NCBI RefSeq assembly: GCF_000143415.4
Contig: NW_003314262.1
Coordinates: 1,816,317-1,880,316, forward strand
Length of the DNA stretch: 64,000 nt
Reading direction: 5' to 3'
Source of the DNA: Selaginella moellendorffii
Lineage: Eukaryota > Streptophyta > Lycopodiopsida > Selaginellales > Selaginellaceae
Shown here in pieces: positions 10,301 to 24,351 of this stretch. The notes below the pieces were generated by a model. It made no database searches, had not been told where the DNA came from, and saw only the letters and a list, made by a program, of their open reading frames with translations. The first letter of the stretch is position 1. Every line of letters starts with the position of its first letter. Both the position numbers and the translations under genes were made by a program.

Positions 10301-13300
10301 ACAGAACAAGTCATTAGAACCGATTCATTTTGAATGAGACGTTCTCACCTGAAACACAAAAAAACAAGATCGCTGTTACTTTTGCCACCGGTTTGTATCC
10401 GCTACGTGCATTGTCAATTTTGACCTCAGTTTCTTCGGCAATCTTTTGCTTGGCGGAAATATCCTCAGACAAAATTTTGGATTGTGAAAGAACCTGGGTA
10501 ACGTATTGTTTAGACATGATATAGTTTGAAAAAGCTTACCTGTATTCCAGTTTCATCTTCAAGAATGTTTCCTTCTTGCGACAGAACCTCCAGCGTTTTA
10601 TCTTCAATTTCCTTAAGCTGCTTCTTATTGCTCGCACTCTGAAGAATCAGCTGATTTTTTTCTTCCTCTAAGTCAGGCCGCTCCTTCGCAACAGCTATTC
10701 CAAGAAGCTGATCGAACAAGCCTTCCGAGGTAATCATAAAGTTGAGTAGTGTGACCTGAAGAGAATCGTTAAAACAAAATAAGAATAATGCAAGGAGAGA
10801 CCACCTTTGCGGAAGTTTCGGGACTGTAGTGAGGGTTCCGAAGTTTTGTTGTGAGATAGAGACGGAACTTTGAGGAATACTCCAGCGTGTTATCTCCTAG
10901 TTTTATACACAGAGTGCCACTCTGTTTAAATGTTAGCTGCAATAGAATAGGTTCAATAGCTGGATCAAGTTCTTCGCCAACGTTTTCAACTAAGACAGGC
11001 TTTCCAAACTGTAAAGTGCCCAGTTCAACGAGAGAAACTTTAAAGTGAGGAAGGAGCAACCTGAATTCCAACTTCAAGCTTTCGCAAGAAGTCATTGTCA
11101 CTGAGTTTTGTGATTATGAGGGCATTGCTTGCTTCAAGATTTTTTATCCACTTGTTAGCTTGACCCTAGAGTACCACATAAGGTTGGTTAACCACGCACA
11201 AAAAAATATCATACCTGAGGATCAATCATCAAGCCCCATCTACGAGCAGTTTTGATGATTGTGCCGTTGTCAATCGAGCACTGGTCTTTTGGTAGACCAC
11301 AGATGTTCCACGCTCGTATCTCTACAGGATCGGCAAGGATATTGCTGAGAACAAAATCAGTAGAGCATGGGATCTTTTTCCCCTTGCAAACAGCTAGCCA
11401 GTCCTGCACAAACATTTCCCATGCTATTATTTCGATTCTTAGCTCCGATTCTAACTTACCGCAACTGCTTGATCTCTAAACGTCGGAGTAAACACACCGA
11501 GATAAGCTATCATCCCAGCCGACAATAGAATGTCCCCGGTCAATTTGATGTACGTTTCTCCAAACATTTGAGCCTGGGCTGTCCAGCGAGTTTTCTCACC
11601 CCCGAGACCAGACATGAGCTGGTTTGCACGGGTAATTTTTGTGGCGCACAGACTCGCTTCATCTTCAACCGTTTTCTTCTTAAACTGTGCACCATTTAGC
11701 TGCGCATCTAATTCTGCCAGCCTTAACTCGACCTGCAGTAGTTATTTCAGACGACAAGTATATAAGAACTTGCAAAAGCACCTTTCGCAAAGACGCCTGC
11801 TTCACGCGTAACGCAGACATGACTTCCTCGTATTCAGCTTCAGCAATTTTAAGTGCTGCTTGTTTAGGTGCCACCACTTTTGCTACGCGATCATAAGCCT
11901 CCATTGCAATGATCCAGGAACAAAGCCCGAATGCAGCTTTTGAAATCACAGCAACTTTAGTTGGCTCCATGTTAGGATTTGCGATGTAACTGCATTTTTC
12001 CAAAGTTATCAGCCAACGGTACTAATCTTCACAATAAGCTTACGGTCGAATTTTCGCGATGATTTCGACGGAAATGTTGTCCTTGTCATATTCTCTCAAG
12101 CTCTTTAGAAAATCAGCATCCGCCAACATCTTTTTGCTACTTTCCCAGTAGTCCTCAACCATCTGCAACTTTCGATATGAAAAAGATGAAGATCTCCGGT
12201 GCATACTTCACCTTTCCTGACCCTCCTGGGTCTTTCATGCGAGTTGGTTTTATGCTTTTCATGATACAGACTGCTTCCATGACAAGCTTTACTCCCGCAG
12301 GTGGACTTTTCATTCCTTTCAGCTCTGATATGTCGTTTTTACTCAAAGTGTCGAGCGCCTGTGATAATTAGCTTAAGTTTGTAAGCATTAACAACAGGGA
12401 AACGTACCTTGAGAGCAGCTTCTAACATGGGCATTGCGGCTGCTAGTTCAGCCTCTGTGTCATCCTTAATTGCTTTCGCTTCAGCGGCTTTTATGCTTGC
12501 TGCAGCTTCTTCCACTAACACAACTTCCCTGACTTTATTTGCCTCAGTTGTTTCTGTATCAATGACCTATTGAAACGCGATCCATCAATGTAAAATCTCG
12601 GAGCTAAAAGATAGGAGGAGGAACCTGAAGCAACTCAGTAACTTCAGCAGTAGATTGCACTAGCTTAGGCTGGAGTTCCTCCAACTCTTTCTGCATCGTG
12701 TTCACGTCGTTTGCTGAACTCTCTAGCTTTTGCAGTCCCATTTCATATCTGCCATTCGCAATGTCAGAATCTTCTAACTAACATATACATGTACCTTTTC
12801 TTAAACCCGCTGACTTCTGCCTGCTTTTTCATTAGCAATGACTTAAACAAGTTGATCAGCTCAAGGAAACTTGTTGGTGTAACATATGAGTACCGACGCA
12901 TTACAGTAAAATATTGAAGTGAGAGGTCCTGAGTGAAGAAGAATTTATAAAAAAAGAGACATATTTTCAAATAGTAAAATACCTGTACAGAAATATGGAA
13001 GTGCACTGTCATGTCTACGAGCCCCGGAATAAGCTTATCATCCACATTTACGTCGTCCAGAAATCTAGCTGCAACTGAACGTAATGCCTGGAAGACCGAC
13101 ACTTAAGTAAATTGGTAGATCCTGTGCAAAACTTACTTCTGTTGGCCAACCGCTAAACCAATCAATCGTGCAACAGTTCACTAAAGATGGGAACTTCCGT
13201 AATCGATCTCTGAAAGCTCCACCAATTGGACTAAAAGCCTGCAGACAACTATGTTATTTCCTCGATGAAACACCAGATTTTATGTACCAAAGCAATTCGC

Positions 13301-16300
13301 ATGTTCTTAGAGCACTCGTCTACAAAGAATGCGTATAGCTCTGCACGCGATCCATCCCTTTTTGCGCGTTTTGCTCGAGGTCGAACTGCCTCACAGATGG
13401 AACTTAAGTCTGCGGAGTCATAAAGATTTGGAACCTGTAGAACTCTCTAGGCTTCAGTAAAATAGCGGATATTGTCAAATGACGCTTACCTCTCCCGTGT
13501 TAAGCAGTGAATTTATATCTTCTACAAATCCTTCCATTTTAATTTGTGTATCAACGAAAAGGAACATGACGCGCTTGTCCGCTTCTCCAGCTTTCCGCAA
13601 CATTTTTCCTAAATCCTCCCTCCATTCGGACATGCCATAATTTTTCGCTATTTCAACCTGCGTTTAAACATAAAAAGCAGATCACACGAGAAAGCGGGAG
13701 TACCTGAAATATATCAAAGCCTTCAATAAACGCAGCTAGTCTTGCAAAACTTTGTCTCCCACTACCACCAACACCTACAAGCAATGCATTTCCTCCCGGC
13801 TGCTTAATCACGCGGCAGATACGCGATATATGTTGAATAGCAAACTGAAAAAGTACTAGATTCATTTGCTTCGTATTAACTTGGTTATAATCCTCCAAGT
13901 ATGCTTGCATAACACGCATAAGCCCCTCCTCGTCAGTGATTTCGTCGTACTGTAATTTTCAAATCGGACGCAAGTTTAACAAAAACTATACCCAAACTTA
14001 CTTGCGCAGGATCTGCCCCGGGAACCATGAAATCTCCTGCCATAAAATACTTCATGTTTCCAGGACTGCTATCCCCTTTCTTGATTTCGGAATGAGTAAA
14101 GCTTGCAAAGACTTTTCCATAACGTTCTTTGTAGTGCTTCTCAAACATTTCCGCCAGAAGTTCGCAAAACCAATCTCTGTCCTTATCGTTGATAAGGCGG
14201 TCGTAAAAAATCCTAAGGCATTCATTAGCCCATAGTCGCATGATCTTGTACACATTGTCGGTCTCGGCTGGCGCAAATTGCAGGCCCAGAAACACCTGCA
14301 CTACAAAAAATGAGATATATACCACAAAATAAAAATCGTACCTTGGAAAGATCACGCAGATTATATGTATAGTGAGACTTCTCCGGAGTGGGGAGAAGCT
14401 CACGCTGAACAGTCTGATAGATATCAATTGTCGCAGCAATCATAGGAGGCCTAAGTTTAACCACTTGTGGTGGATATCTGGACCTCTTCATCCAGAAATC
14501 AACCAAAGAAGAAAATATCCTGCAAAAGACTTTGTTTGCTAATTGTCACAAAGAGGAGATCCCGTATACCTGCTCAATGTGGCGTCTGAAAATGGAGTAA
14601 CACATATAACGTTAAAATGACGTAAATAGCGATTTGTGACTGCGTTTCGTCCTCCTCCAGGAGGAGCCATTGCAGATATAAACTGAGTATCTATGATGTT
14701 TTTGAATGACAGATCATTTCGGTCGTACCTGAAAAGCAAGATCACAGTTAAGTCAGACAAGCAAGAGCAATATAAGCGTAAAAACTTACCATCCTTTGTG
14801 ATCCATCCATTGCCTCAGCAGTTCAATAGGTGGCTGAGCGCCGTATTTCTCAAGAGCAGGCATACTAAGGTCGTCCACAAGAATTATGCACTGCTTTCCT
14901 TTCTGCGGCCCAAAGATTCCTTGTTTCCTTTTGACGAGCTTCGAGTCAATGATATCCTGCGTCTGGTTAGCACTTGTTTGCGCAGAGAAGTTGAAAAACA
15001 TGGACTGAAACCTGTTCAACGAAACGTCAATGACAAAAGAAATGGAATCGCAGAACTTACTTCGACGTATCCAGCTTCATCAGGTACTGCTTGACGTATT
15101 GGCTCTTTCCGGTGCCCGTCGGGCCAACAAGCAGCAAAGGGAAGGTATGCATCACCAGCTCGTTTACCAAAAACAAATATTTCACCGTATCCGCGGTCGA
15201 AACTATTATCCTTGCAAAGTCGGCCTCGGGACTTGGAGGCGTCTCGTCGACGAGATCGGTCCACGGAACCCATTTTGCTCTATCTTTGTTGAAAACAAAA
15301 TCGTAGACTAGTTTACCATCTGGAAAATTCTGGGCCACTTTTCTTGCCGCGGCAACTATGTACTGCTTGTAATCCTCAGGTGGTTGGTTGGCCTGTTTAT
15401 TGAATGAATAAGAAACTGATAACATTTCAGCTTTTATGACTTACAATAAGCTTGCGCAGAAGCACATCGAACTTGGGGCGATCTGCGTGATCCGTGCAAG
15501 CACCAACCGCCCAAACCAGTGCAAACAAAAATATGCTGTCCACCCAGGTAGCCTTCAAGTTGCCATCCATTTTCTCAGATTGAACCTCTGCACAGCAAAC
15601 AGGAGCATCACGACATTATGAACAAAAAGGAGGCTTTACTTACTGTCCGTCAATTGCGGATCCATGAGGGACCAGATAATGCGCAGCATGCTCTGCACCA
15701 TGTTTTGCTCCTGCATTCGACAATGTTAACAGAAACAAAACAACAAGATTTCATACCTGCATTGCAATCGTCAGCTTGCAATTTTTTTGTACGCAACGTA
15801 AGCAGGGCGGTAGCAGCCAGTCGCACAATTTTGAAATCTGGTCACTGTAGCGCCCTTGTAAAACCTCTGGCAAAGCTGTGAGCCAAGATGTAACAATCGG
15901 CCTCCATCCAATCGCCGAAGGTTCTACATAAACCATTCCGCATCTAGAGACAGTTGCAGGTGAGGCCGCCGCCAAGTCCTGGACTTCAAAAATTAAGTTC
16001 ATCGTGCCAGACATCTGGATAATCTCTCCGCTCATAAGACAAAGCTTCTTGTTATCATCTAACACCTGCAGAAAAAGATAGTGAGAACTTTCTGTAAGTA
16101 GGACCATTACGTTACCGTATTCATGTTCTCGATCCAGATTGCATCTACAGGCCCATCGAAAATAAGCCACTTTCGATTTGGAGTAGTGTCAGCCGACTGG
16201 TTTCGAAAAGTAGTTGCAAGAACCCCGTCTGTCCACTCATGCGAAACGGGGTCAAACTGACCATATAGTTGTCCCATCGTGATGGACTTCGGATTTAGAA

Positions 16301-19300
16301 TATTATACCTGCATACTAATGGACAGGCTGCTTTAGCCATTCAACAAAATGTAAGTAAAAAAATAACATACCATGTTACTTGCTCCAGGTTTTGCTGATT
16401 CATTTCCGTCAAAGCATCCGCAAGAACCTTGTACATGCAGGTTTTTGCTCCAAACGAATATCCAACAATCATCAACCCGTGCCTCACAATAATCATCTCG
16501 TAGAGTTCTAAGATTTTTCGTATGAATGGTTCGATGGGTATCAAATTCATCTTGACGCAATTGTTGTTCAAGGCCAAGAGAATGGCATCATAATCCGGCT
16601 TCGGAAGGACCTGTCAAACAAAGAACAAACAAAACAATACAAAACAGCGAAATAAAACAATAACCACGTACCACGCCGGGAAACAGATCAGCCATGATTC
16701 CTTCAAACAAAGGTATATCATGAGACAAAAATTTGGGAAGGTTGACATCTCGAATAGCTCGAAGAACGAGCACGGACTCGTCCGCATCTCTGTACTTTCT
16801 TTTCAAGTTACCCGCAGCTCTGAGCACGGCTATCACCGCACGCATACCATAATCATAGTGATCCTGTGAGTACATGATTACGAAATTGCAACTACGTCTA
16901 TAAACTCCTTACCTGAGAAGACAACTGCTCGCTGCAAAGTCTGTAAGTTGCCACTAGCTTACGCGCCATATCTCGAGCAAGTCCATACCCAAAAGAATAC
17001 AAAATAATCTCCCTACAAACCGATGATATGAGTAAAACCAAAAGTTTCATAAAGAGTTGTGTAGTTACCCAATCATCGCATAATTTGGAACCATCATTGC
17101 CACCGGCCGGAACAAAGCCTTCAAATTGTCTGGCAGCTCTGACCGTCCGGCATAACCTGGATTCATGGTGATGAACGATGTGCAAGTGGGAATAAGAGGA
17201 AGATCTGTTCCCTCGAACATAAATCGCTTGACACCAGCCATAATGGCTCGTTGAATGGTAAGAATTTGCTGAGCAATGACGGAAAGCACTTCCAGATCAA
17301 TACGATTAAACTCATCAAAGCATGCCCAGGCACCAGAGGCAGCGAGACCTTTGAAAAACTTCCCCATTGCAAGGTAGTCTAGACCATCTGAACAGTTGAA
17401 AACAACGCATTGCATCGCAAGGGCCTGCACAAAAAAGGCATGATTGTTGTTGCAAAAACGTTATAAAAAGTGTACCTTTGCAAGATCTTTTGTTGTTTCT
17501 GTTTTCCCGGTACCAGCAGGACCTTCGGGAGCTCCTCCAAGATTAAGATGCAAAGCTCCCATCAGTGTCCGATAACAACGATCAGTAAGGGGTGTAATAA
17601 CCAGACGACTGCTGTTTCCCAGATACTCGTACCCGTAATTCCGTGCAGCATTAACCATTTTTACAATTACCTGCGATATTGTCATTCGTAACTTATCAAA
17701 CCACAACCAGAACTTCTCCGTACCTCGTTTTCTTCAAGGTAGTACCTCAATTGGCTGAGCCATTCAAAATCTGTTTCACTGGAGACTTGCTTTTCCTTCA
17801 GAAGAGTGACAACGTCCCTTGCATGAACATCAATGACAACCAATGCCCCAATCGTCAACCTCTCCATATTGCTTATGTCGCCTCGAACCTGCGGCAAATC
17901 AGTGAAGACCAAAGCTAAAAAGAGCTTACCAGTTTTACGAGTGATTGTAGCTGGTCAGTACATTTATCCTCGTACTTTTGCAGCCCAGCAGTTCCTCCTT
18001 CAATTATTGCACTTGCTACTTCCTCTGTCCAGTATATTTGCGACCCACACAAAACGATCATACCGGGCCACTTTAGAATCCAACTCTCGCGAGGCTCAAC
18101 TGCATAATCGGCAGCGGCTTGCACAACAATGGCCTGTAAGGGCAAGTGTTAAAACGACGTAAGACATGGCGAAAGGAGAACTGTACCCTTAAGCATTCTT
18201 TCATCATCGCTTCGACTTCTATGAGCCACTTCTCCACGTTGCCTCCTGCGGACTTTGGGTTGTGAGTACGAGTGAATGGCACTTTCTCCGACTCCACGCT
18301 CAGCATGGCAGTTATATCCAAGTTTGGCTGGAACTCGAGCTGGTTGATTCCCTCGAAACACTTCTTTAAAAACGGCTGCACTCTGAGCGGATCTTTTGTC
18401 TCCGACAATATTTCCAAAAGTTCGTCATTAGAAAGGAAAAAGAACCGAGGAAATGCAAGACGTTTTGTCTCTAGATAATGGTTGAGACCTTTGTTGACAA
18501 TCTCAAGTTGCGCGTTTCCTTCTTTGAGATCAGCCAAAAGATTTGGGATATCGGCAGCCTGAGCAGAATAGTTAATGTTAACGTTCATTGGCCCAACGGT
18601 TCTCATACCTCCAGCATGCACTTTGTTTTGATAACTTCTGCTACAATCCTTCTCCACACTTTATCCGTTGCATGAAATGCAGTTCCTTCTTTCGGCATTT
18701 GCTCGATAATATCAGGTGATCCAAAAATTGGCTCCAGATACATCCATGCCGCTTGCATTTTGAGCCACTCCCGCAGAACGTCTTGCATCAATGTGATCTA
18801 TGAAAACAACCACGTCAGTATAGGTCTACCCAAACGGAAGCTACAACCTTTTTGAGCCAAATTCCTATCCGCTCTGAGAAAAATTGAGCGAAAGCAGAGG
18901 AGAACATGTTCTGTGTTTTGATTATATGTTCCTCCAAAAGGATTTGTGCTTCTTCTATGGGGCCACCTTTCAAAATGTGAGTTCCTGTGTTCTTGTACAA
19001 AGCATACTGCTCGAAATTGGAAACAAAAGAAAAAGGAAAAGATGAGCTACAATAACACATGGTGCTGCTCAAGTACCTCGAAAGCTATAGGAGCCCAGTC
19101 CGCCTCCATTTGGTTCAATGCCCTTTCTAGCGAATACTCTTTGCTTGCATGCTCACTTATTTCCTCCAGCTTTGTTAGATGCTCGTCAATCTGAAAAGAA
19201 AATTGTCATAAGCGTACTACAGTTTAAGTCTCACAGATACCAACATTTAATCTGAGCAACTGTCTGAAAGATATTGTGTCTTCGGCTTTAAGTTCGAAAC

Positions 19301-22300
19301 CAACAATCTGAGATATCTTTTCAAAGTGCCTAGCTCGAAGACCTGCACATTTATTAGTAGGTGCAAAACACGAGAGTCATCCGTCAAATACCTGGATTAC
19401 AAAGACAGCGAAGAAGAGGAAACGTTTCTTTGAACTTCTCCATCTGTGCTTTGACAGCACTGGCAACCCTTCCCGGTTCCGGATAGTCTTCACCAAATTG
19501 CTTTACAAGCTTGAAAATTACTCGAAACATTGTCGAAACCTGGAAAGGAACCAAAGGTCAGAAAGGTGCATTTTTTGTTTAAATGATGCCCCACCTCTCC
19601 CTCAATTTTCTCAGTATCCAGCGAGAAGAATGGTGCGCTCATCCATTCCTCTTCAAGTCTTTTAAAATTGGCTCCGACAGTCCACAACTTGAAAAACGGA
19701 TCCAGGGCGGTAATCATCTGTTGTATCTGCGTGAACTTCGTTGGTGGTACGCCAAAAAGGGTTTCCTCGGCATTTAAAGCCTCGGAGGTCTCCAGAGCTG
19801 CTTGTAATCCATTGTTCAGGTTCTACAGGGAAAATAGTCATACTAAGAATGCCAGATACAAAGCAGACAACTAGCATACGGTAACATCATCGGAGATAGC
19901 TTCAATCTTATCGAGGTCGGCAATTGTGATATAGCTTTTTACTCGCACATCAAGACTGCAGCACGAGTGTTAAAGTTTACATAGTCAAAAGAAAAACAAG
20001 CGTTGATACGAACCTTTCCAACAATGCAAAAAAGTCGATACGGCGCTGCTTAAGTTGTGTTTCGTAGTGCTCGTACTCTTCAGTAATTCTTTTAGTATGC
20101 ACGTCGATCACAGCCCGAACTCTTTTCGGCCATTCATATGCGATCAACATCGTCCGAAATTCGGTTTCAGGAATATTTAGCTGGTAGCGGTCTAGAAAGT
20201 CTTCTCGTTGCCTGTTCTCTCCTAGGATTCTCTCTAAAACTGAAAGCTCGGTGGGAGACGCAGCAAGAAACCTGGTTGCAAAAATGAGCTAGAAACATCG
20301 TCAAAACTAAAATTATCTTACTTTCGCAAGTAGACAGCTTCTTCGGAATTTGTGGGAATTTTTATGATCTCTCTGGCAATGTGCTCCATGCGTTCGAGCA
20401 CATTTGTATTAGCAGCATGCATAAATGCGAGTACCTACATTGCATCTTGAGTGATTGTATAAAATCACAAAAGCCATACCTGCTCTTTTAACAGTAGTGC
20501 AATATATCTCGCCTTCTTTATCAAGATATCTTTGTACTCCTTGCACTTCACCCGCACAATGCCACAGTCCACTACGTTTGCGCTTGTAGCCTCAATCTGA
20601 ATTTCCTTCTCGCTGAACTGTTTAAGAACCTCTTCATACTCTTGAATCGGTTTTTCTTGGGCCTTAAATTCTTGGGCAAATGCTTGTGCTGACATGTTTG
20701 CAAGAGCTTCAAAAGGCACATACTTGTCCATAAGCTCTTTAGGATAGTTAACATTTGATTGCACTACCTGCAAGCATATCAGAACTTGAGAAAAACTTGG
20801 GCTTTATAAACAATTCATATATTAGAGCAAGGAAATGAGAAAGCACCTGCCTTATGTGGCCTTTGGCAACTCCAACAAGCTCGTCATCCACAGCCATGCT
20901 CGACAATAAGCGTCGTGATGGCTCTAAATCTTCAGCATCGACACGATGAACACCAGCGCTTTGAGCCACTGCGTATTCTAGTACTTCCACAAGGCCGAGT
21001 TCTAGCGCGTCGTAAGACGGCTCGACTCTGCCATATAGTAGATTAAAGCCAAAAGTTTTGAGCTCATGCTGAGAGTAACATACCTGTAGACATTTTTCTC
21101 AAACTTTAGAGTCGTGTAAAACGGAGGAGTAGCTTTGAGTGTCGCCTCGGAAGGCATGTCTTTCCCATACTGAGCCCGGAACAGCTCCTTGAATCTCTGC
21201 AGTCGCGGAGTCAGTTTATGATGAACAGTCATAATACTCTCGCGTGGAATCTCGTAGATTTCCCCCTTATAAACGTCGATGAAACGAACAAAGTTGACAA
21301 CAGAATCCTCCACCAGCCTTCTGATTTGATTCGACATAAGAACTGCCATGGCTTCGTAAAAGCCGATGAGATCAGTGTTGGGAGGAATAGGAACTGCCTG
21401 CTCCAACACGGACGAAGCCGTAGATAACCACTCGGTGTCTAGCGACTCCCTCACGGCTCCAGCACACTGCTTACCCCGTTCGATAAAGTCGTCTAGCTCA
21501 TAAGGTGCTCCAGCAAAGAACTCAGGTGTTGTTGTGTCGATGAGAAACTTTGCTGCATATAAATCCTGCCAGAGAAATGCTAGCTCCAAAGCCTGTGGAT
21601 TGAGTTTGTGCAAGGTTCCAGAGACCCCGCCGTGTGCGCTTAAGACAGCCTCCCTCCATTCTGCTGACAAAATCTGTATAGTCCGCGTCTTCCCAATAAA
21701 CCCGGTCGTGACCACTTCGAGAATCTGCTCGATCTCAGTAAGTCCCAGTCGTATTCTCTCCTTCTCGTCCTGCAAGACGTGGACTTGAAACGTAAATCAC
21801 GAGTGCAAAAACGTTTCACAGGTGAGTTAGTGTTCCACTGTAAACAAAGTTGTAAGGTTTGGAATATCTATACGAAAAGCAAAGAAAACGAACCTGTAAT
21901 ACGTAATCCACAATGGCTTTCCGCATGCTCAAGAGGTACTCATGCTGAACCTCTTCAAGAACCCGCCGCAAAGTAGCTTGAATAACCCGTTCTGAGAGCC
22001 CCCTCTTGACGTACTTCCCCACCATATCAACCGCGCGTTTTGTCCACCTCTCTCTTATCGGAGCGATAAAACGCTCGTCCACGCCACTCTCAACGTAGAA
22101 CTGGTACCTCAAGATATCTTCAGCCACTTTCATCATGTTTGGCGGAATCGGAGGAGCACTGACGGCCAAAGTATGCATACTTCGAGGACTCTCCACCACC
22201 CTCGGGTTGAGCTGCCCAAGATTGATCAAACCAATGGGCTTAAGAGCTGGAGTATTCCTCTTGAGAGAAGATATCCTGGATTCTTCTTCTTCTTCGTCTT

Positions 22301-23166
22301 CTGTTAAGTAAGGAGTGAAAACCGGAGAGCCAACTAGACCTTTGGACTTTCGTCTCCGTGGAGGACTTGGCACTGGTGGATACGAAGGCAGCGTGTACTC
22401 AAAGTAAGGAGAGTCCAGCGCTGGATCATAGCACCTGTTATAATGCGCTGGCCTCGTGTCCGAGTTCTTCCAAGCAGGCCTCTTCACAGTAGGAAATACT
22501 GGCTTCTCGTAAGAAGTTGAAGTCAATTGCCTGCTCTCCATGATCTTCTCGGAAGCACGCATTTCACTCATCTCCATGGTTTCCGGACTGCAAGATCATA
22601 TATGAGCTACAGTTCTACGAACAAGTATAGATGGTCTTGCCTGAAGTAAACTCCGATTCGATTGGAAGGTGCTCGACAGTAAACCCTTTGGTTGATTCCA
22701 GCAGGTATAGATTTCGTAAACAAAGATTCTGGGCTCAAAAGTGGAGGCAAATCCGACATTCTCATCCCCATCTAGAATGGACAATAAGAAGTGAATGACA
22801 TAGACTCCAACGAAAAACATACCAATTTTCTCTTCTTCACAGCTTCTTCCAGCTGCTGAAAGTAATCGGGCTCATCCTCAGCCTCCATGAGCTGCAAAGA
22901 AAAAAAAAGAGATTGTGACCAAGAACAGCTAAAACTCTATAGTCACTTACAGGTCTTTTAGCTGGAGTCACTGCTACTGGAGGAGGCTTGTCGACGATCT
23001 CCTCTTCATCCTTGCCCCTGCTAGCTTCCTCCCTCCAAAGCGAGGCTCGCCTCAGCGATATTGTGGCCCGCTGCTTCCACAGCGAACCCCCGCGGCTGGC
23101 TCGCGGATCCTGGCTCAACTCCGGGCCCTTGGCCACCTCGGCCGCCAATGCTGGATCAGCACTCAT
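7324..23166 (-). CDS. Axonemal inner-arm dynein heavy chain (DNAH3/7/12-like), many exons
   Basis: The coding region runs from ATG at 23166 ([13 protein letters not shown]) to TAA at 7324-7326, broken by dozens of short introns (about 50-65 bp). Landmarks from N to C: tail about 22.6-20.4 kb; linker motif [20 protein letters not shown] near 18.4 kb; AAA1 Walker A GPAGTGKT at 17,500-17,523 and Walker B CFDEFNRI near 17.3 kb; AAA2 region 16.9-15.7 kb with unusual P-loop GYSFGAKT near 16.45 kb and the [19 protein letters not shown] motif; AAA3 P-loop GPTGTGKS at about 15,102-15,124; AAA4 GVGGSGRQS near 13.76 kb; coiled-coil stalk and microtubule-binding region about 12.6-11.7 kb; AAA5 about 11.5-10.3 kb; AAA6 with [12 protein letters not shown] near 9.26 kb; C-terminal barrel ending VALLSQLDD. 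This is a single-headed inner-arm type that drives sperm-flagellum bending. I did not verify every splice junction, but every segment examined is in frame and free of damage. Confidence 0.93.
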
Positions 23167-23539
23167 CCTGGAAGCGCGTAGAATCTCTCTGTCGATCCCC
23201 CGAGAGCGCGCGATTCCACTAAACCCTAGATGTCGATCGATGCAGCTAGACCCGGAGAATGAGCGCGATCACGCGATCGCACAAGGGAGGAGCAAAGATT
23301 TCTTCCAGAATTCCTGCCCTAGTCCCTAGTCCTCAACGGATCCGGCTGGATCCGCTGATTCAAGAGAACCAGACAGTTGGAAATGTGAACCATTTCTAAT
23401 CTCGCGCAATCCCAACCGTCCGTTGCCCAGAGCCCATCCCTGCCGTCCAAACCTTTTAGCATTGAGAAGGATATTCGTTTCATAGGGTTAGGGCTTTAGC
23501 CGTCGGCTGGTTTGGAAGAGGAGCTGCGCCTTCGCGCCG
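23167..23539. promoter_or_regulatory. Divergent promoter region between dynein and eL15
   Basis: Only 373 bp separate the start codon of the minus-strand dynein from the eL15 ATG, so both promoters share this interval. A telo-box-like element (tagggttaggg, 23483-23493) lies about 50 bp before the eL15 ATG. Such motifs are standard in plant ribosomal-protein promoters. No TATA box is obvious for either gene. Confidence 0.65.
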
Positions 23540-24351
23540 ATGGGTAAGCGTTGCTCGATCAGCTCAGGCGCTCGCATTTCTCTCGCGGCTGATCGCATTC
23601 CTTCCTCTCTCTCCAGGTGCCTACAAATACATCGAGGAGCTATGGCGGAAGAAGCAATCCGATGTGATGCGCTTCCTGATGCGCGTCCGCTGCTGGGAGT
23701 ATCGCCAGCTCCCCGGAATCGTCCGTATCCAGCGCCCGACGCGCCCTGACAAGGCTCGTCGCCTGGGATTCAAGGCCAAGCAGGTAAAATTTCTCCTTTC
23801 TTCGTGTGTGCTAGCTCTTTGATCGTTTCGTGCTCGAATCCTCACAGGGATACGTTGTCTACCGTGTCCGTGTGCGTCGCGGGGGCCGAAAGAGGCCAGT
23901 TTCCAAGGGAATTGTCTATGGAAAGCCCAAGAACCAGGGTATCACCCAGCTCAAGTTCCAGAGAAACTTGAGATCCGTGGCCGAGGAACGTGCTGGGCGC
24001 AAGCTGGGCAATCTCCGCGTCCTCAACTCCTACTGGATCAACCAGGTACTGCTAGACTCTTCCGATTCTTGCAGCTCTAATACTGTGGAGAACTTTGGAT
24101 TCCAGGACTCAACTTACAAGTACTTTGAGATCATCCTCATCGACCCAATGCACACCGCGATTCGCAAGGACCCAAGGATCAACTGGATCTGCCAGCCGGT
24201 TCACAAGCATCGCGAGCTGCGCGGGATCACGTCCGCCGGTCGCAAGCACCGCGGATTGCGAGGGAAGGGTCACAGGAATCACAAGAACCGCCCATCGATC
24301 CGTGCTACCTGGAAGCGCAACAACACTCTCTCCCTCCGGCGCTACCGATAG
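23540..24351 (+). CDS. RPL15: 60S ribosomal protein L15 (eL15)
   Basis: Four exons: 23540-23543, 23617-23783, 23848-24045, 24106-24351. Together they give 615 nt, 204 residues, the standard eL15 length. The first coding exon is only four bases (ATG plus one base of codon 2). The protein begins [19 protein letters not shown] and ends [10 protein letters not shown], with the conserved [20 protein letters not shown] and [17 protein letters not shown] stretches. eL15 is a structural component of the cytosolic large ribosomal subunit, contacting 28S/5.8S rRNA. The last intron (24046-24105) is 60 bp and has no in-frame stop. Gene intact. Confidence 0.98.

Noticed and set aside
23544-23616. Possible box C/D snoRNA in eL15 intron 1
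   Set aside because: Only a weak D-like ctga is present; no RTGATGA box or terminal stem.
23830-24351. Single 173-codon frame through two eL15 exons
   Set aside because: It is open only because the 60-bp intron lacks an in-frame stop; eL15 homology requires splicing.
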